Shown: positions 12,640-25,498, numbered from the stretch's first letter. The stretch is 64,000 bases of DNA from Epiperipatus broadwayi (GCA_028023455.1 JAQFVV010000027.1:4151845-4215844); one strand, 5' to 3'. Translations and numbers: made by a program. Notes: generated by a model from the sequence alone, not told the origin.

Positions 12640-13550
12640 AAACACCAATTCTGTATACAACAATAAATAATAATAATCGAATTTTTTTGTTGTACTAAAC
12701 CCGGCAATTAATCATTAAAGAAAATTTTAAACTTTAAAAAAAAAAAGTTCGTTTGACTCCTTAATATTCACATGAAATATTAAACGTAATAAATGTAATT
12801 TTAATATTCGCCATTTAATGTTACACCTGTTATTTGTGTGTGTAAAAGTGAGATTATGAGTGGTGGATCTTTAGCTTATAATATTTTCATAATTTATACA
12901 AAAGTAAAAATTAAAGTTATTTTTAGACCGAAAGGACTCGCAAAAGATTCCACTTTGCTATTTAAAATAATTTCATAAATCTTTTGTTAAAATATAGATA
13001 GAGATCTCAATTTGTTATTCGAATTGTTACGCTTAGGAACATTATCACTAGATGGCACCACTTACAAATCTCCACTGAGGTAGTTTTAAGAATTGGAGAA
13101 GATCGATCGCGGTTTCAATCATATGGGACTAATAGCAAAAACTGCTGGAATAAAATTGTTGACATTTGATAAGAGAAGAGAACGAAGTTTTTATATAAGT
13201 ATTAATTTGGAATAGATTTTCAAATCAATCAAACTGCTAAAAGAGTTGATGATAAAAATGAAATCAGCGACTTCATTAAAAAGTAAAGTAAGATTGTTAG
13301 AAAGTAAACACGAAACAGAATAAAAAAAACTAACCCGTATGATACCAAATAAATAAATGAAATGAAATATGTTTTTTTTTTAAAAAAAAGAGTAGAAATA
13401 ATGTGAAAAATCAAAATATATAAATAAAAACTTGTTTTAGCTAAACAATTTATTGGAATAAATACAATAATAATCATAGAAAAGAAACATTCTGAATATA
13501 GTATAAATAGTTTTAGAATATATTAAGGTTGCAGGTGACAAAAGGATTGC
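12640..13550. other. AT-rich spacer
   Basis: No gene seen. Longest frames are hydrophobic or lysine-rich shadows of AT-rich DNA. Confidence 0.4.
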
Positions 13551-13554
13551 TTCA

Positions 13555-15250
13555 TACCTACGTAAAAGGAGATAGTATATGTATTAAAAATGACTTGGAA
13601 TTATGATTGGACAATATATAAATTAGGTGATATAGTATTAAGTGCGTGAACTCATTTTAAGTTACTGAACGTAAATGAGTTTATAGACCATGTGATTTTT
13701 TTAACTAGTATATACATTGAAAAAAAAACGGTATTATAAAATTGCGGATGTTTTTTAACTACACTGAAGAAAACAGTATTATAAAATTGCAGCGCAAGTA
13801 ATTAGATTATTATATATTAATGTAATTAAACATTGGAACTGAAAGCAATGTGAACATAGATAAGAAACGCAAAGAATTGACTTGACTTTTAAATATAAAC
13901 TTTGAAGAGATATCAGAAAACTAATTAACAAAATCCATACTCCTAAGGATAGATAATTAAAAATAGTAACTGTTAATTACTTCAGAGAACAATAGAGTTA
14001 AAAGTGGATTAACCACAAGAAAGAAGAGAGAAAGATCTAGCATAACCAACAATGCATGTCTGCATGTCTACGAAAAAGAAGAAACTTGACTGATCTTCAT
14101 AACCAGTTAACCCTAGTTGAAAGTACCAAAGTGGGATTTAGGGATATTTAAATGGCAGCTATGGACTTAATTATCATGTTGATAAGTCTAAAGGTTTTCA
14201 CATTGTATTGTAATTAATTGCCCATATTATGAATAGTCAACTACATTAGACATCTGTATTGAAATTGATCTATTTAGTCTAGCTTGGTAATTAAATATCT
14301 GATGTGCTTTGAGATCTCTTATTTATATTACATAATAGCCATGATTGTTTGGGGAGTTCTGATATAGCATATGATAATTTCTTAGCTAAAGATCAGCAGA
14401 TGTTTAATGAGTCATTTCTGGTAAGAATGTATGAACTTTCTATTATTGGAATTATGAATAAGCAGATATAAAAATTAGGCAGCTGATATTAAGAGAGTGA
14501 ACTCATATTAACTTACTTAGCTTAAATTAGCAAAATGATAAGTTCACAAGCTAAAGGTTATAAAAAATTCAATCAATGTGTATTACTTACCTACTTCACA
14601 TGATCACTATCTCTTAAACTAGCACATAATTGTTATTAAACAAGGCAAAACTCTCTCCATACAGTAGTGCCACCCTGTGCCAACCAGAGTAATCAATGGA
14701 TCCCAGAAAGCTTGTGCTTAAAATCTCTATCTACTGCCTACTCATCCAATATCCCCAGACTAGTTTCTGGCTTGTGATCTTCATCAGTGATTACTCTGGT
14801 TGGCACAGGGTGGCACTACTGTATGGAGAGAGTTTTGCCTTGTTTACTTACCTACTTCTGAATTATTATGAATGGGTATGTATAAAAATTAGACAGCTCA
14901 GTGATAAAACAGTAACCTCATGTGATACTGAACCAAAATGAATTTATAGCCTACATATTTTAGCATAATAGAAAATAAGTTCTGAAGTTAAAGGTTATAA
15001 GAAGTTCAATTAGTCCCTCTGGTGCTAGAATGTTGTATTGATTCCCTATTATTGACATTATGAATAGGTATGTAGAAAAATTAGACATTACAGTAACAAA
15101 ATAGTGAATTCATATTATTACTTGAATGCAAATGAGTTTCTAGCCCATGTGTGTTTTAGCAGAATAGTAAAATAAATTTGGAAGCTAAAGGTTACTAGGT
15201 CAAAGCTTAGTTTGTAATTTGTAATGCCATACTAAGTCTCTATTAAATTA
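13555..15250 (+). repeat. Diverged tandem repeat, about 150-190 bp monomer
   Basis: Recurring words in fixed order mark monomers starting near 13590, 14430, 14860 and 15040: ATTATGAATA(G), then AAAAATTAGACA, a GTGAACTCATATTA-like block, AATGAGTTTATAG(C)CC, TTTTAGCA-AATAG-AAAATAA and AGCTAAAGGTTATAA. After removing the 246-bp insertion at 14598-14843 and its duplicated target, spacing is about 150-190 bp. Looks like an old satellite or a tandemly duplicated AT-rich transposon. Confidence 0.5.
14598..14843. mobile_element. Family 1 short inverted element, 15-bp target duplication
   Basis: A compact 246-bp derivative. Its left part ends in an inverted repeat of about 54 bp with the right end (AAGGCAAAACTCTCTCC... 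against ...GGAGAGAGTTTTGCCTT). Between the arms lies one minus-strand hammerhead core: CTGATGA, GATCACAAGCC, GAAACTAGTC, TGGGGATATTGG. The 15-bp direct repeat TTACTTACCTACTTC flanks it at 14583-14597 and 14844-14858. It interrupts one monomer of a diverged tandem repeat. The 5' strand of stem I comes from the arm (AATCA) rather than the usual TCCTCA, so folding is weaker than in full copies. Confidence 0.85.
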
Positions 15251-15944
15251 CTTGTTTGTTCATAATGAGTTTATAAACTTTGATCATTTTATCATTTCTT
15301 ATTATCATCATTCCCCTGCATGATTTGATATAGTGGTATAGTGTCAGTTTCTGGGTCTTCAGGGTCAATGGCTCATAGCTCAGCTGTGTCTTCTCTGCTC
15401 AAACTTCTTATGAATTGTTGACCAATAATCTTCATCAATTTCAACAAATTATCAATTCATGACATGGTAACTTTCTTAACTTAATCCACTTTTTCTGATC
15501 TATAATTTCTCTTTTCCACATCACCCCAGCAAACTTTCTTATCCCAGTCATTTACCTCATATGTAGCTCTTTCTAAGCTTTATCAGTACATAAGATCCAG
15601 TGTATAGCTTGATTGTTTATCTACTGTAAACTCTTTTAGCATAAGATTATTTATACTTCTTGGTTTTTTATATTGACACCAGCATCCTTGTTGTCTTCTC
15701 ATCAATGTATTTTAGTTTCAATCATGCTTTTATTGTCAATATCTTTACCCATTTAGCTTTATTGGTTGGAAGTTTTTTTTTTATTTGACAACATCCAAAT
15801 TTCATATTCATATAAAGCATTGTAATGTTCCAATTTATTCATTAAATGCCTAGATAAATCTGGAGTTACATAATTTTTATTAATTCATAATATTAACATG
15901 TAGTAAATCAATTGAAATCTTCACAAGATTTCAGGAATGTTAAT

Positions 15945-16140
15945 GTATATAAGAATGTAATGGAAGTAAAAGTGAATAGAGTGACATCTTCACTCTCTTA
16001 AATCAAGACACTTCAGATTAGCTTATATAAATCAGAAGTTAGGTTAAAGATAAGACAGCTACTCTTATCTTTATAAGGTCTGTATCTTATGTTTGGGTTT
16101 GAGAGTCGTCTCTGTACTCAACATCACATGATTGAGTTTT
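15945..16140 (+). mobile_element. Fragment related to the 8.0-8.4 kb foldback
   Basis: Shares the inner-arm words AGATTAGCTTATATAA, AGATAAGACAGCTACTC, TTATCTTTATAAGGTC and TATCTTATGT..GGGTTTGAGAG with 8170-8320. Outer arms are not recognisable. It sits inside an RTE remnant. Confidence 0.5.
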
Positions 16141-16554
16141 TATAAAATCAATAAGGTGCATATGTTAAAATGATGAAATTCTTTCTCTTTAATATCAACC
16201 ACTGGTAAAACAATGTATTTATTAAAAACCTCTTCAAATTTATGATCGATCATTATAATATATATATAATTATTTTTATGAAAAGCACTCCATCCGAGTT
16301 TAAAGCTAAATAATTAATTTCATCCTTTATGATTCCATTTGTATTAATAATCTGACCAAGGTGTTTGGAATTGTTAACGTTTTTTAATTGACAATTATCA
16401 GCATTTTTTTTTTCTGAGAAAATCCATTGAACATTATTTTAGTTCTTTTAACATTTATCTTTAGTTGTACTCTTTTACTTTCAATCTGATAACTTTTGTA
16501 ATATTTCCTGATGCTTTTGAAGCATTACTTGCAAAAACAACCACATTAATTATA

Positions 16555-16935
16555 ATCTAGGTTCTTATTTTTATTCACATGTCTAATGCTTACTCATCTA
16601 ATATTTCCAGACTCATTTCTAACTTGTGGACCTCATCAGCATGGAGCTTTGAATCTTAGGGCACTGCACTTAGATCTTTGAATTCAATGCGAACCTCCAG
16701 CAGCTACCATTTACCTATTTAGTTAACTATAAAGCTGTGAACCCAAAATGAAACACAATAATGGTTTCAATTCAAGATAATTTACTTGTATAATCATACA
16801 AATGTGGAGGATAACATTGGACCCAAAGATCTAGGTGCACTGTGCTCAGATCCAAGACTCTTCAAACTAGACACTAATCTGGGAATATTGAATGAGTAAG
16901 GACTATATAGGAAATTTATGCTAAGAGTTTGTTAC
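16555..16935. mobile_element. Family 1 ribozyme repeat, inverted pair
   Basis: Left, minus-oriented half: GCTTACTCATCTAATAT, then a core reading CTGATGA..GGTCCACAAG..TTAGAAATGAGTCTGG on the minus strand (about 16605-16655), then the long unit body (TTAACTATAAAGC...). Right, plus-oriented half: CTAGGTGCACTGTGCTCAGA, a decayed core near 16855-16885 and CTGGGAATATTGAATGAGTA. It is inserted between RT and thumb of a minus-strand RTE copy. Confidence 0.7.
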
Positions 16936-17514
16936 TGTTTTAACAACTTGTGTAAACATAGTATGATGTTTTAGTAGATCAATATTAATCTTCTTAGTAC
17001 TTCCATATAATCTAATCACTAGTTTTTGATAAAATATTCTTCATAATAAGACCAATGTACTAAATCTATATCTTGATGGTCCAAAACTTCAATTGTATCA
17101 GAAATGCTTATAGAGTCAAATGTCTTTTCATAATCTACAAACCCAAAACATCACGACAATCTATGCTGCTTTTTCCTATAATATAGATGTGATCCGCTGT
17201 AATTTATACATGTTCCTTTCTATTTTTCTTAAACATCAATACAGTTAATATGGTTAATGCATTAATGTAAATATCTGCGATATTTAGTATATACCTTTTT
17301 TGCTGCCAATTTCAATATTTCTTCATCTCTTGTTAAAGCTTCTTTAATAACCTTGATAATTTAAACTTTTCCAGAAACTTGTTTTTTGATTCGTGGATTT
17401 TATTGCATATCTCTTCTTCTTTTTTTTTTTTGTTTTAAATAGTTGATATTCTAAAAGATCTTATAAGGTAGTAGTTACATTTTTTTGTTTACTATTATAT
17501 AGTTCTTGGTAAAA

Positions 17515-17745
17515 AATTAAAAGACTGAAGTGGAGTTGGACTGGACATATTGCTAGAAGAGATGATCTTAAACCGGATTCCAAGAGAATGCAAAAGACCC
17601 AAAAAGAGACCACTTATGAGATGGGTGGATGAAATAAGAAAGTGTGCAGGGATGATGTGGAGAAAAAAAGATAAAGATCAGAGAAGATGGATTGAACTTG
17701 AAGAGACCTTCATTCTGCAATGAATTGATAATGGGTAATCATGAA
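17515..17745 (+). pseudogene. RTE-type LINE C-terminal tail
   Basis: Frame-broken translation: LKWSWTGHIARRDD, then TGFQENAKDPKR-type, then RPLMRWVDEIRKCAGMMW and KDQRRWIELEETFILQ, ending near a TGATAATGGG stretch. This is the best preserved of the isolated tails here. 5' truncation leaves only the last 75 or so residues. Confidence 0.75.
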
Positions 17746-17989
17746 TATAATGAGTTCTTTGTGAATTCGTCCATATGTTTATAATGTCGCTTTTTATATA
17801 ATTATTTGTTTGATTACTTTTTAGCAAAGCAGAACAATAAAATTAACTATTGTTCCAGAATTATTAGAAAAATTTTTCTCAACAGTTATAAAATAAATGC
17901 CCACGCACGCACACACTTAAGTCAATGCATATAAACAAAATGTTAGCTAGTTATTCCATGTGAGTTAAGATATATAACACTTTATCGCA

Positions 17990-18200
17990 TTTCATGTTGT
18001 AACACATGAGCCGGACATGCTAACTTATTTTTTTTATCGAGAATAGTTAAAAGATACCTATGTATAATACTTATATTGATTCGCATATGGCGCTGTAAGC
18101 AGCTTGAAGAGAAAAACTGTCACCTGCTATCTTTTTACTAGGATACATAAAACATAGTTAACTAAATCTAAGATGTATTGTTTTCTTTACTATCTTTAAT
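17990..18200 (+). repeat. Dispersed repeat, possible LTR fragment
   Basis: Shares an ordered set of words with 25090-25260: GTAACACATGAGCCGGACAT against GCAACATATGGTCCAGACAT, GCTAAC, then (A/G)TGGCGCTGTAAGCAGCTTG against ATGGCACTGCAGTCATCTTG, then AGAGAAAAAC-GTCA. The TGT start and the pairing of two such copies suggest solo LTRs, but no second end or target duplication was found. Confidence 0.35.
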
Positions 18201-18489
18201 CACTTTGATCAATATAGAATTTTGTCTACTTAAAATTTTCATGCCATTAGTTGTTTCTTTGTATTAATTATGACACTAATCTCTGTATATTTCTGCAACC
18301 ATTTTTCTAGCCTTTAATTATACAGACCTCATTCCAATCTTTTATATTTCTTTTTTTTTTTGTAATTTTTTGTCTTTCTCTCTCTTTTTAAGTAGAAATA
18401 GCCTGACAGTACTAATTTATGATTAGCAAATTAATTTATAATTAATGATTAAACCACTAATCATGTGATCATCATTCTTTATGTTTACA

Positions 18490-18730
18490 CATAGGTTAAA
18501 CTCTCCATACAGTAGTGCCACTCAGTGCTAACCAGAGTAATCAATGGTTGCTGGAAAGTTGCATTAGATGCTAAGACTTAAATGCAGTGCTCTCAGATCC
18601 AAGGCTGCTCACTGATGAAAACCACAAGCTAAAAACCAGTCTGGAATTTATGCATGCACCTTCTTACATTCATTGATTACTCTGGTTTGCAATGAGTGGC
18701 GCTACTGTATGGAAAGTTTAGACTTTGTGT
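18490..18730 (+). mobile_element. Family 1 ribozyme repeat, short inverted form
   Basis: Terminal inverted sequences AAACTCTCCATACAGTAGTG and complement surround a shortened body with a plus-strand hammerhead-like core (CTGATGA at 18612-18618, stem II AAC/GCT weak). GAAA is changed to AAAA, so it is likely inactive. Body words include GCAGTGCTCTCAGATCCAAG and GCATGCACCTTCTTACATTC. Confidence 0.75.
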
Positions 18731-19049
18731 ATATAGTTGATGATGTTTGCTAAAATATCCAAACTATAAAATTGAAAAGTACAAGTAGATTATCAATATT
18801 CTAATACCCACTAATCCAAATTCTTTTATAATCTAAATAAAAGTGCTTTTTGATTTATTGCTTTATGTTGATATAAATACAAGAGTATATTTTATATTTT
18901 AAAACTATTAGCATCCGAACTAAAATACAGTCAAATTAGTGTATATTTGAACTAACAGAAAATATATGTAAGTTCTTAGTGGATTCAACACAAAAAATAA
19001 TCGTCGATTAGTGGGATATAAGATACAGATTAATGCAAAACTAGAGATA

Positions 19050-19960
19050 CAAAAATTAGTATAAAAAAAAAAAAACAATTTCTGACCTTCAAAAAAATTC
19101 GAATAAATTTAAGTTAGAACTTGAAAATCGTTTTAAAATATTGATAGATTTTGAAAATGGTTCACATTTGAATAAAATTAGTTGGAAGATATTTGATACT
19201 CTATTGAGAACAGCAGCAAAGATACAAGGTGCAAAAAAAGCAGCAATTCACCAGTTAATGTTTATAGAAAGAAAACAATGTATGAAAGAAAAGAAAGAAT
19301 ATGAAAATACATAAAAACGATTCATTATAAGAAATAAATACCTAGAGTTTTGTAAAATGGCACCAAAAAGAGTTAATAACGATATATGAAAATATAATTG
19401 TGAATTAGCAAGACAGGCTATTGAGAAAAACAGAACTCTTTCAAGTATAATGTATTGATTTGGTATTAGTAGAAAATTTATTTGTGTAATAAGATGAAAA
19501 GATGGAACTATTACTAAAAATAGAGATGATATTATGAAATATGTGGTAAGAGTTCTATAAAATAATTATATAATAATAAAAGCAAGAAAATGGGTTATCC
19601 TTCACAATCACTACATTTTCTAAATCACCTGTATTTTGCATGAAGATGTAAGACATACAACCAAATCTCTGAAGGAAAATCATCCAGGAGGTAATGGAAT
19701 TATAATGATATCCTTAAAAAAGCAGGTGAAGAAAAAGAAAAAGTGTTTGTGAAGTTATATACCTAATGTTTAAATGATAAAGATGTACCATATTATTAGA
19801 AGAATGCAGTGTTAATATTTTAAAAAGATATCATTAAAAATTACAGACCTACTGGTCTTTTGTCAATTTTAAAATTAACTCTCAGTTATAACTGCTCTTT
19901 ATATATGATTCTTACTACCTGGAAATCTTGTTTACCTAAAAGCAAAATATATATTTCATT
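19050..19960 (+). pseudogene. RTE-type LINE, endonuclease-RT linker and RT N-terminus
   Basis: The translation, with stops, gives KLELENRFKIL, then WKIFDTLLRTAAKIQGAKKA, QCMKEKKEYEN, KYNCELARQAIEKNRTLSSI, NRDDIMKYV, then after frameshifts VRHTTKSLKENHPG.NGI and further on LKITDLLVF (the KNYRPISLL equivalent). This order is that of RTE polyproteins: linker, then fingers of the RT. No catalytic DD box is reached. Decayed and truncated at both ends. Confidence 0.65.
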
Positions 19961-22130
19961 TTTAATTGATTCTATTTTTCTATTACATTATTAGTCAACT
20001 TTCAGATAATTTCTTACAGCACATCCATATGCATATTAAAAATTTTAAGAACTTTGTTATGCACAAATTCAATGTTTAATTCATGCTGTTGGATTTTTTA
20101 ACCAGCTTGGATAGCAAGTCTTCGTTTGATTTTGATTTTAATACTGACGTTTTTGTTCCGTTTCTTTTGACTTTTAATATATTTTCATCACATTTTTTTG
20201 ATCTATCTGATTTTTGTTGTAAGCCTTCAGGCTTATTTTTATATATTTACATTTTCAATTTAGTCAGTTCTTAATCACTTTCTTAATAATTTTAGTTCAC
20301 TATCATTCTCTTGTTTACATTCAAGAGATTCATTTCTGCTATTTGGTCTTTTATTTGAACCTGTTCTTGTTGAATTTCTATTTCTTCCACTAGTTTAATG
20401 TGATTGTTTTTCTGTTATTTCAATGTATCATGTTCATCTATGATGATTTGTTTCTATTTATATCTTCTCATGGTCATTTTTACATCTTCTAATGAAGCAG
20501 TCAATTTTAGCTTAAGATTGTGCTTCATGTTTCTACCTACTAACCCTTATTCAAACCCCTATATCCCATCCCGCTCCTTTTGTCGTATATATATTTTTTA
20601 TGTATATTTTTGGAATGCGCACCTAAATTTATAGTTTAACTTTCAATATTTATGATTATTAATTCTATTATTAATTATTAGTTCTTTTTTTTATTAAAGT
20701 ATTATAGGTGTGATTCAAATATATATATAGGAGCAAAATTACTAACAAAAGATTGATTTTTTGTAAATTTTTTATTATACATCATTTTTTAAACTTTTTA
20801 TTTTTAAAGTGCTTTTTCTATTAAACTGTATATTTTTATAGAATCCAATATAGAAGATGCTACAGTAATTGTCTAAAAATAATTAAGGGTTGGAAGCACT
20901 ATTGTTTTAATCTGGGGAAGGTATTTTTAATTAAAGTTTTTACTTAAAATGGGATTAAGATTAGAGATGTTTTTGTTAAAAACATGTTGTCAAATCTATT
21001 TCTAATCTGGAAATAGATTTGAATTTATTTTTGGACGTTATCTTACAATTGCATCTTCAAAAACAACTGATAAAAGAAAAGGTATAAAATGACTGAATTT
21101 TGAATCACAGAGGAGATTAGCTACTATTGAGAGAAGTGATTGCTACTAGACACTATGCTGTTTTGAAATCTAAAAATGATCTAGTAAAAGCTTTTTGTGA
21201 CCCTTGTGGGTCGTTTTCCACTGCCATAATATTCTGCTACCCTCAAGTGAAGTAAAGGCCCGGTGGAGAACTTTAAAAATGCTAATAGAAACTTGCTGTC
21301 ACTAAGAAGAATTTATTTGGATCCTCAATTTGCCATGCATGAGCTGTACTTTGAAAATAGACTTATTAAATTTGCACAAGGTAACTTTTATGCTACTATT
21401 TGAAAATGAATCTAGCCTCACTAATCTCAAATCCTGCTATCAAGATTCTAATGTATTGTTCAATTTTCTATCTTTTAAATTAATATTTTTTTTATATAAA
21501 TAATATGTAATTTGCTCTTAAATAATTTATATAAATTTAATTCTCTCTCATATGCTCTTAACTTTCCTTAACTTTGGTGCGGTCATTTATTTATATGTAT
21601 TTATTATTTGATTTATATATCTGCTTGCTTATTATTATGCCAATTCCCAGCAACCTAGCGAACTTAATTACTAAAATCCTTTTTGTCTTTCAATTAAATC
21701 TCCATTATTAAGTTTTTATTAACGTCCCCTTTAAATGTATATATAATGCATTATAAATTAATACGTTCGCAGATTGTTTTTACGAATCAACATTTTAGGT
21801 TCATTTTTAATAAAAATATATTTGTTTAACTCTGGATTTTTTACTTGGTGAAAATCCAAAACTCAAGCTAATTAACACTATGAAACATTTATTTTTTAAT
21901 TATTCATTAAATTCTGAAAGGGTGACTTATAATTTGTTTTCTATATAACTTCTAATCTTACTTCATTTTTCATACTCTTAAAATTTCAAATCTTGTATTT
22001 AAATATTCCAGTTATTATAAAATCAACGAAGGTGGGATTGGTTTATTTTAAATAGCAGAAAAAGGGATGGGGGTAAATCTTAATGTTTCTATTACTAATT
22101 AAAATCTTCATGTATATTTTATTAAATGAA
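19961..22130. other. AT-rich spacer
   Basis: No gene recognised. The 60-80 residue frames are phenylalanine/leucine-rich shadows. A slightly less AT-rich part (21060-21420) shows no protein motif that I recognise. Confidence 0.4.
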
Positions 22131-22134
22131 ATCT

Positions 22135-22274
<140 letters not shown>

Positions 22275-23700
22275 ACTGCATAGTGATATTATTTATATAA
22301 ATTATAGTATTCAAACAAGGGTCATCTATTTCAAAGCAGTAAATTATATTTCAATGTTGTTAGAGACATTAATTCGTACTGTGTTACTGACATTTAGCTG
22401 ATCTTTGTGATTATATATATGTGCTTTTTAATCTGGGGGTTACGACAAGTTCGAACCCATAGATTTCTTCTCATATTTCATTCCATAGATAGTTGAGTTA
22501 TCCGGAATCACATTTATTTCGTATAAAATGCCTCTGGCGGTGATCATGTGCATATTCACTTCGTATAGATAAAAGGCCTCGCGTGTTGGTTATACCAGCA
22601 AAAGTCTGGGCCATGCCATGCCTATTTACTTTTCTCTAAGCACTACCCAAGAAGGGGGTGTGAGATTTCATTTTTCATCCAGAAGCATGACCTTTTCCTC
22701 TTAATTATTTTAGGCTATTATGTCAGCACCGCAAACTTCTTCGTATCATTATTTATTTTGCTTCATGACCCAGTTTTAATGCTCTAATAATAAAATTGTG
22801 CTTTGCTTAATATATATATAAATGCCAATTACTTCTATTTTATTAATTAAGTTTATTTCAATCATATACAATCCTACTGTCATAATTTATATATCTATAT
22901 TTAAGAGTATCTGTATGCCTTTGGGAAAATAAAGCATTCGTCTTACTATCGTTAAAATAATTTTTCATTAAATATTTTGTCATAGTTTCAAATATAATCT
23001 TTCAACTGTTTTTTGTTTATTTTCACAACATCAATGGTGTGAAAATAATTTATATCATATGTATAATGAATTTCAGAACGCTCCCCTCCATCATATGTTA
23101 GCCACCATGTTTCAGAACCGTAGTCCAAAGCGTTAATAACAATTTTATGTGAATTCTTCTTTCTAATAATAGATTGGCGTTTTAATATTGGACTCACCAA
23201 AGATGTGTGCTTATTTATAAAATATTTTTTTAGCTAATAAAGAGCATATGAGAAATAATAGCGTGAATGATACTATGTAATTATCTACCGCTTACTCATT
23301 CACGCACACACAAATGTATAAATTAATTTATAAATGTATAATAATTTGGCAGTATATTAAATTATATTTTTATTGTCTAACTTATTTGAGTAGTTTGAAT
23401 TCCTTTTCCTCCACTTCCACACATTACGGCTATGCTTATGTATATTTTAATATAGTCATAGTTAATAGATGTTTCATTGTTTTGCTCAGCTTTGTTAGTT
23501 GGCCGGATTAAGATTAATTCTGATGTGCCATCACTATTATGTTATTCATTAGGGGTTAGATCTGGGGCTTAGAGAGTGGGTTCGAATTCAGGATGGTCCC
23601 TGACCTAAATCTCAGGCTTGACTGGGTTTGAAGTACATTTTGTGAGTTCCAGCTCATGTTAGATGAATAAACATGTTTTGACCAGCACATAGGATTTTGG
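22275..23700. other. Spacer with short GC-richer block
   Basis: No gene recognised. The block 22540-22710 (words TCACTTCGTATAGATAAAAG and GGCCTCGCGTGTTGG) and the block 23540-23690 (containing GGGTTCGAATTCAGG, slightly like a tRNA B box) are less AT-rich and may be old SINEs, but neither has a second copy here. Confidence 0.3.
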
Positions 23701-23719
23701 TTTTTCTAACTTTTGATCT

Positions 23720-24620
23720 AAGACACCTAAATCTTCTTTTACTATTTGATCTATCTATTCATGAATCCTTAGGCTGATTTGCTTTTTCTGTTTTTGATGC
23801 TCATCTTGTTTTTATTCATTAACTGAATCTTTTTCTTTCTTCTAATTTTTGACTGATTTGTTCAAATTGCAATTCCATCTGATTTCGCATCTCCACAGAT
23901 CTGCTTTTGCATCTCTAAATCTCTTTGTTTTATCTGCTTTTGACTATCTTTCATCCTCAATTCCATTTGCTTTTAATTATCTTCCATCCTCAATTCTAAT
24001 TGTTGGAATAATGTGCTGATTATCTGTTTAATGTCTCATTGTGATGATGTTGCAGTATTTTCAAAAATGTTAATCTCTTCATTAGACTTTCTGCTCCGTG
24101 CATTTATATATGTATATATCCTTATTGGATAAAAAAAAAACAGGCATTACTGATATTGTTGAAAGAATTAAAATACTGAAGTGGCGTTGGGCTGGACATA
24201 TTGGTGGAAGAGATGATAGTAGATGGACAATTGAATTCCTAAACTGGATTCCAAGTGATTGTAAAAGATCCAGAGAGAGACCACATATAAGATGGATGAA
24301 ATAAGAAAATGAGCAGGGGTGATGTGGAGAAGAAAAGCTAAAGATTGAAGAAGATGCATTGAACTCGGAGAGACTTTCATACTGCACTGGATCAATAATG
24401 GTTGTTGATGATGACGATGATGATCCTTACCTAGATCAACCTTGTCTATATCAAAAATCTGTATATCTCTTTTTTTCTTTATGATATCTTCTTCACTTTC
24501 TTCTGTAATCTTTTCCTGATTTTCTTTATTTATCTCATTATCATTTTGCATTTTCTTGATTTTTAAATTTTCTCTAATATACTCATAACTGGATTCACTT
24601 TTTTTCAATTTGGTAATTAC
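23720..24620 (-). pseudogene. Charged coiled-coil-like frame, interrupted by RTE tail
   Basis: On the minus strand, 24420-24608 encodes a lysine/glutamate-rich stretch (ENLKIKKMQNDNEINKENQE) and 23720-24060 encodes heptad-like repeats (QLELRMED, QMELRMKDSQKQIKQRDLE). Between them, in opposite orientation, lies the RTE tail at 24135-24410. Such sequence is common in retroelement ORF1/gag proteins, but no zinc knuckle or protease is visible, so the family is unknown. In-frame stops are present. Confidence 0.3.
24135..24410 (+). pseudogene. RTE-type LINE C-terminal tail
   Basis: The frame at 24098-24304 gives TDIVERIKILKWRWAGHIGG and DDSRWTIEFLNWIPSDCKRS followed by RERPHIRWM; a frameshift leads to GVMWRRKAKD. 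It ends in a GATGATGACGATGATGAT run, the simple-repeat 3' tail. Clear match to the other tails in the window. Confidence 0.8.
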
Positions 24621-24639
24621 TTCATAAATATATCAGCAT

Positions 24640-25480
24640 GTTTCATATCTTTTTAGATCTTCAAGATTGTTTTTACCATCAGAAAATCTTTCAAAGCCAC
24701 TTCAAAACTTTCTTGAAGCTCATGACATCACTGCAACAGAGTTTGAAGTATTTCAAGCTGCCTGTAACACCATTTTCAAATCAACATATGTGTTAGATAG
24801 TGACATAATTTAGCTATTGGCCCTAAAAATTTTAAGATGCTAATGTTTCTCAATCACAATTCATGATGTGAAATGTGATGGTGTATTTCTCAATTTAACC
24901 CATGATGGAACAATGGTCACATTAAATTTTATTTTAAATTATACAAAGTTACTGAAACACTTCAAATGATTTAAACTTTGTATGGTAGTGAAAGCAGGAG
25001 TTGCAATCAGGTTTTTTAAGTAGTTTGCAAATTTTGTGATGGCAAGAACATTGAATATGATCTACAAATGTATAAACACAGTCATATTTTACATTGCAAC
25101 ATATGGTCCAGACATGCTAACATCTTAAAATTTTATAGATGAATGACTAAACTATGTTACCACATAGTACATACATTAATGTACAGATGGCACTGCAGTC
25201 ATCTTGGAGAGAAAACCAGTCATCTTTTCAATGAGACACATTGTAGTAAAAACGATAAACTTTTAGTCCCATTAAATACTCATAAGCATGATATATAAAA
25301 TATATAATAACCAATGTGAGTGTATGTTAAAAACGTGTTGGTTAAAGGCAACCATTTATGTGTGCTTGTACAAAATATCAGGAACAGTAAGTGTATAAAT
25401 GAATTAAAAAAATATAATAAGCTAATAAGCTAAGCTCTTTTATCTGAAAACAAAAAAAATAGTTAATAATTTACTTTAAA
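24640..25480. other. Unassigned sequence with an LTR-like fragment
   Basis: 24640-25080 holds no recognisable gene; a short frame near 24660-24810 (PSENLSKPLQNFLEAHDITA) has no family that I can name. 25090-25260 matches the LTR-like fragment at 17990-18200. Confidence 0.3.
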
Positions 25481-25498
25481 ATAGCAATATTGAGTCTT

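Larger units (their letters stand above)
15470..17490 (-). pseudogene. RTE-type LINE pol remnant split by insertions
   Basis: One old minus-strand copy can be followed from about 17490 to 15470. Part 1 (16930-17490) gives VIKEALTRDEEILKLAAKK and a D-YEKTFDS box typical of RTE reverse transcriptases. Part 2 (16130-16510) gives LKINVK-TKIMFNGFSQ and NSKHLGQIINTNG, the thumb/connection region. Part 3 (15470-15840) gives the C-terminal RWMTGIRKFAGVMWKREI..QKKWIKL. A family 1 repeat (about 16555-16935) lies between parts 1 and 2, and a foldback relative (15945-16140) between parts 2 and 3. Several frameshifts and stops are present. Confidence 0.65.

Noticed and set aside
14696-14941. 81-residue frame across the short family 1 element
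   Set aside because: It runs through the non-coding inverted element and its flank; no motif.
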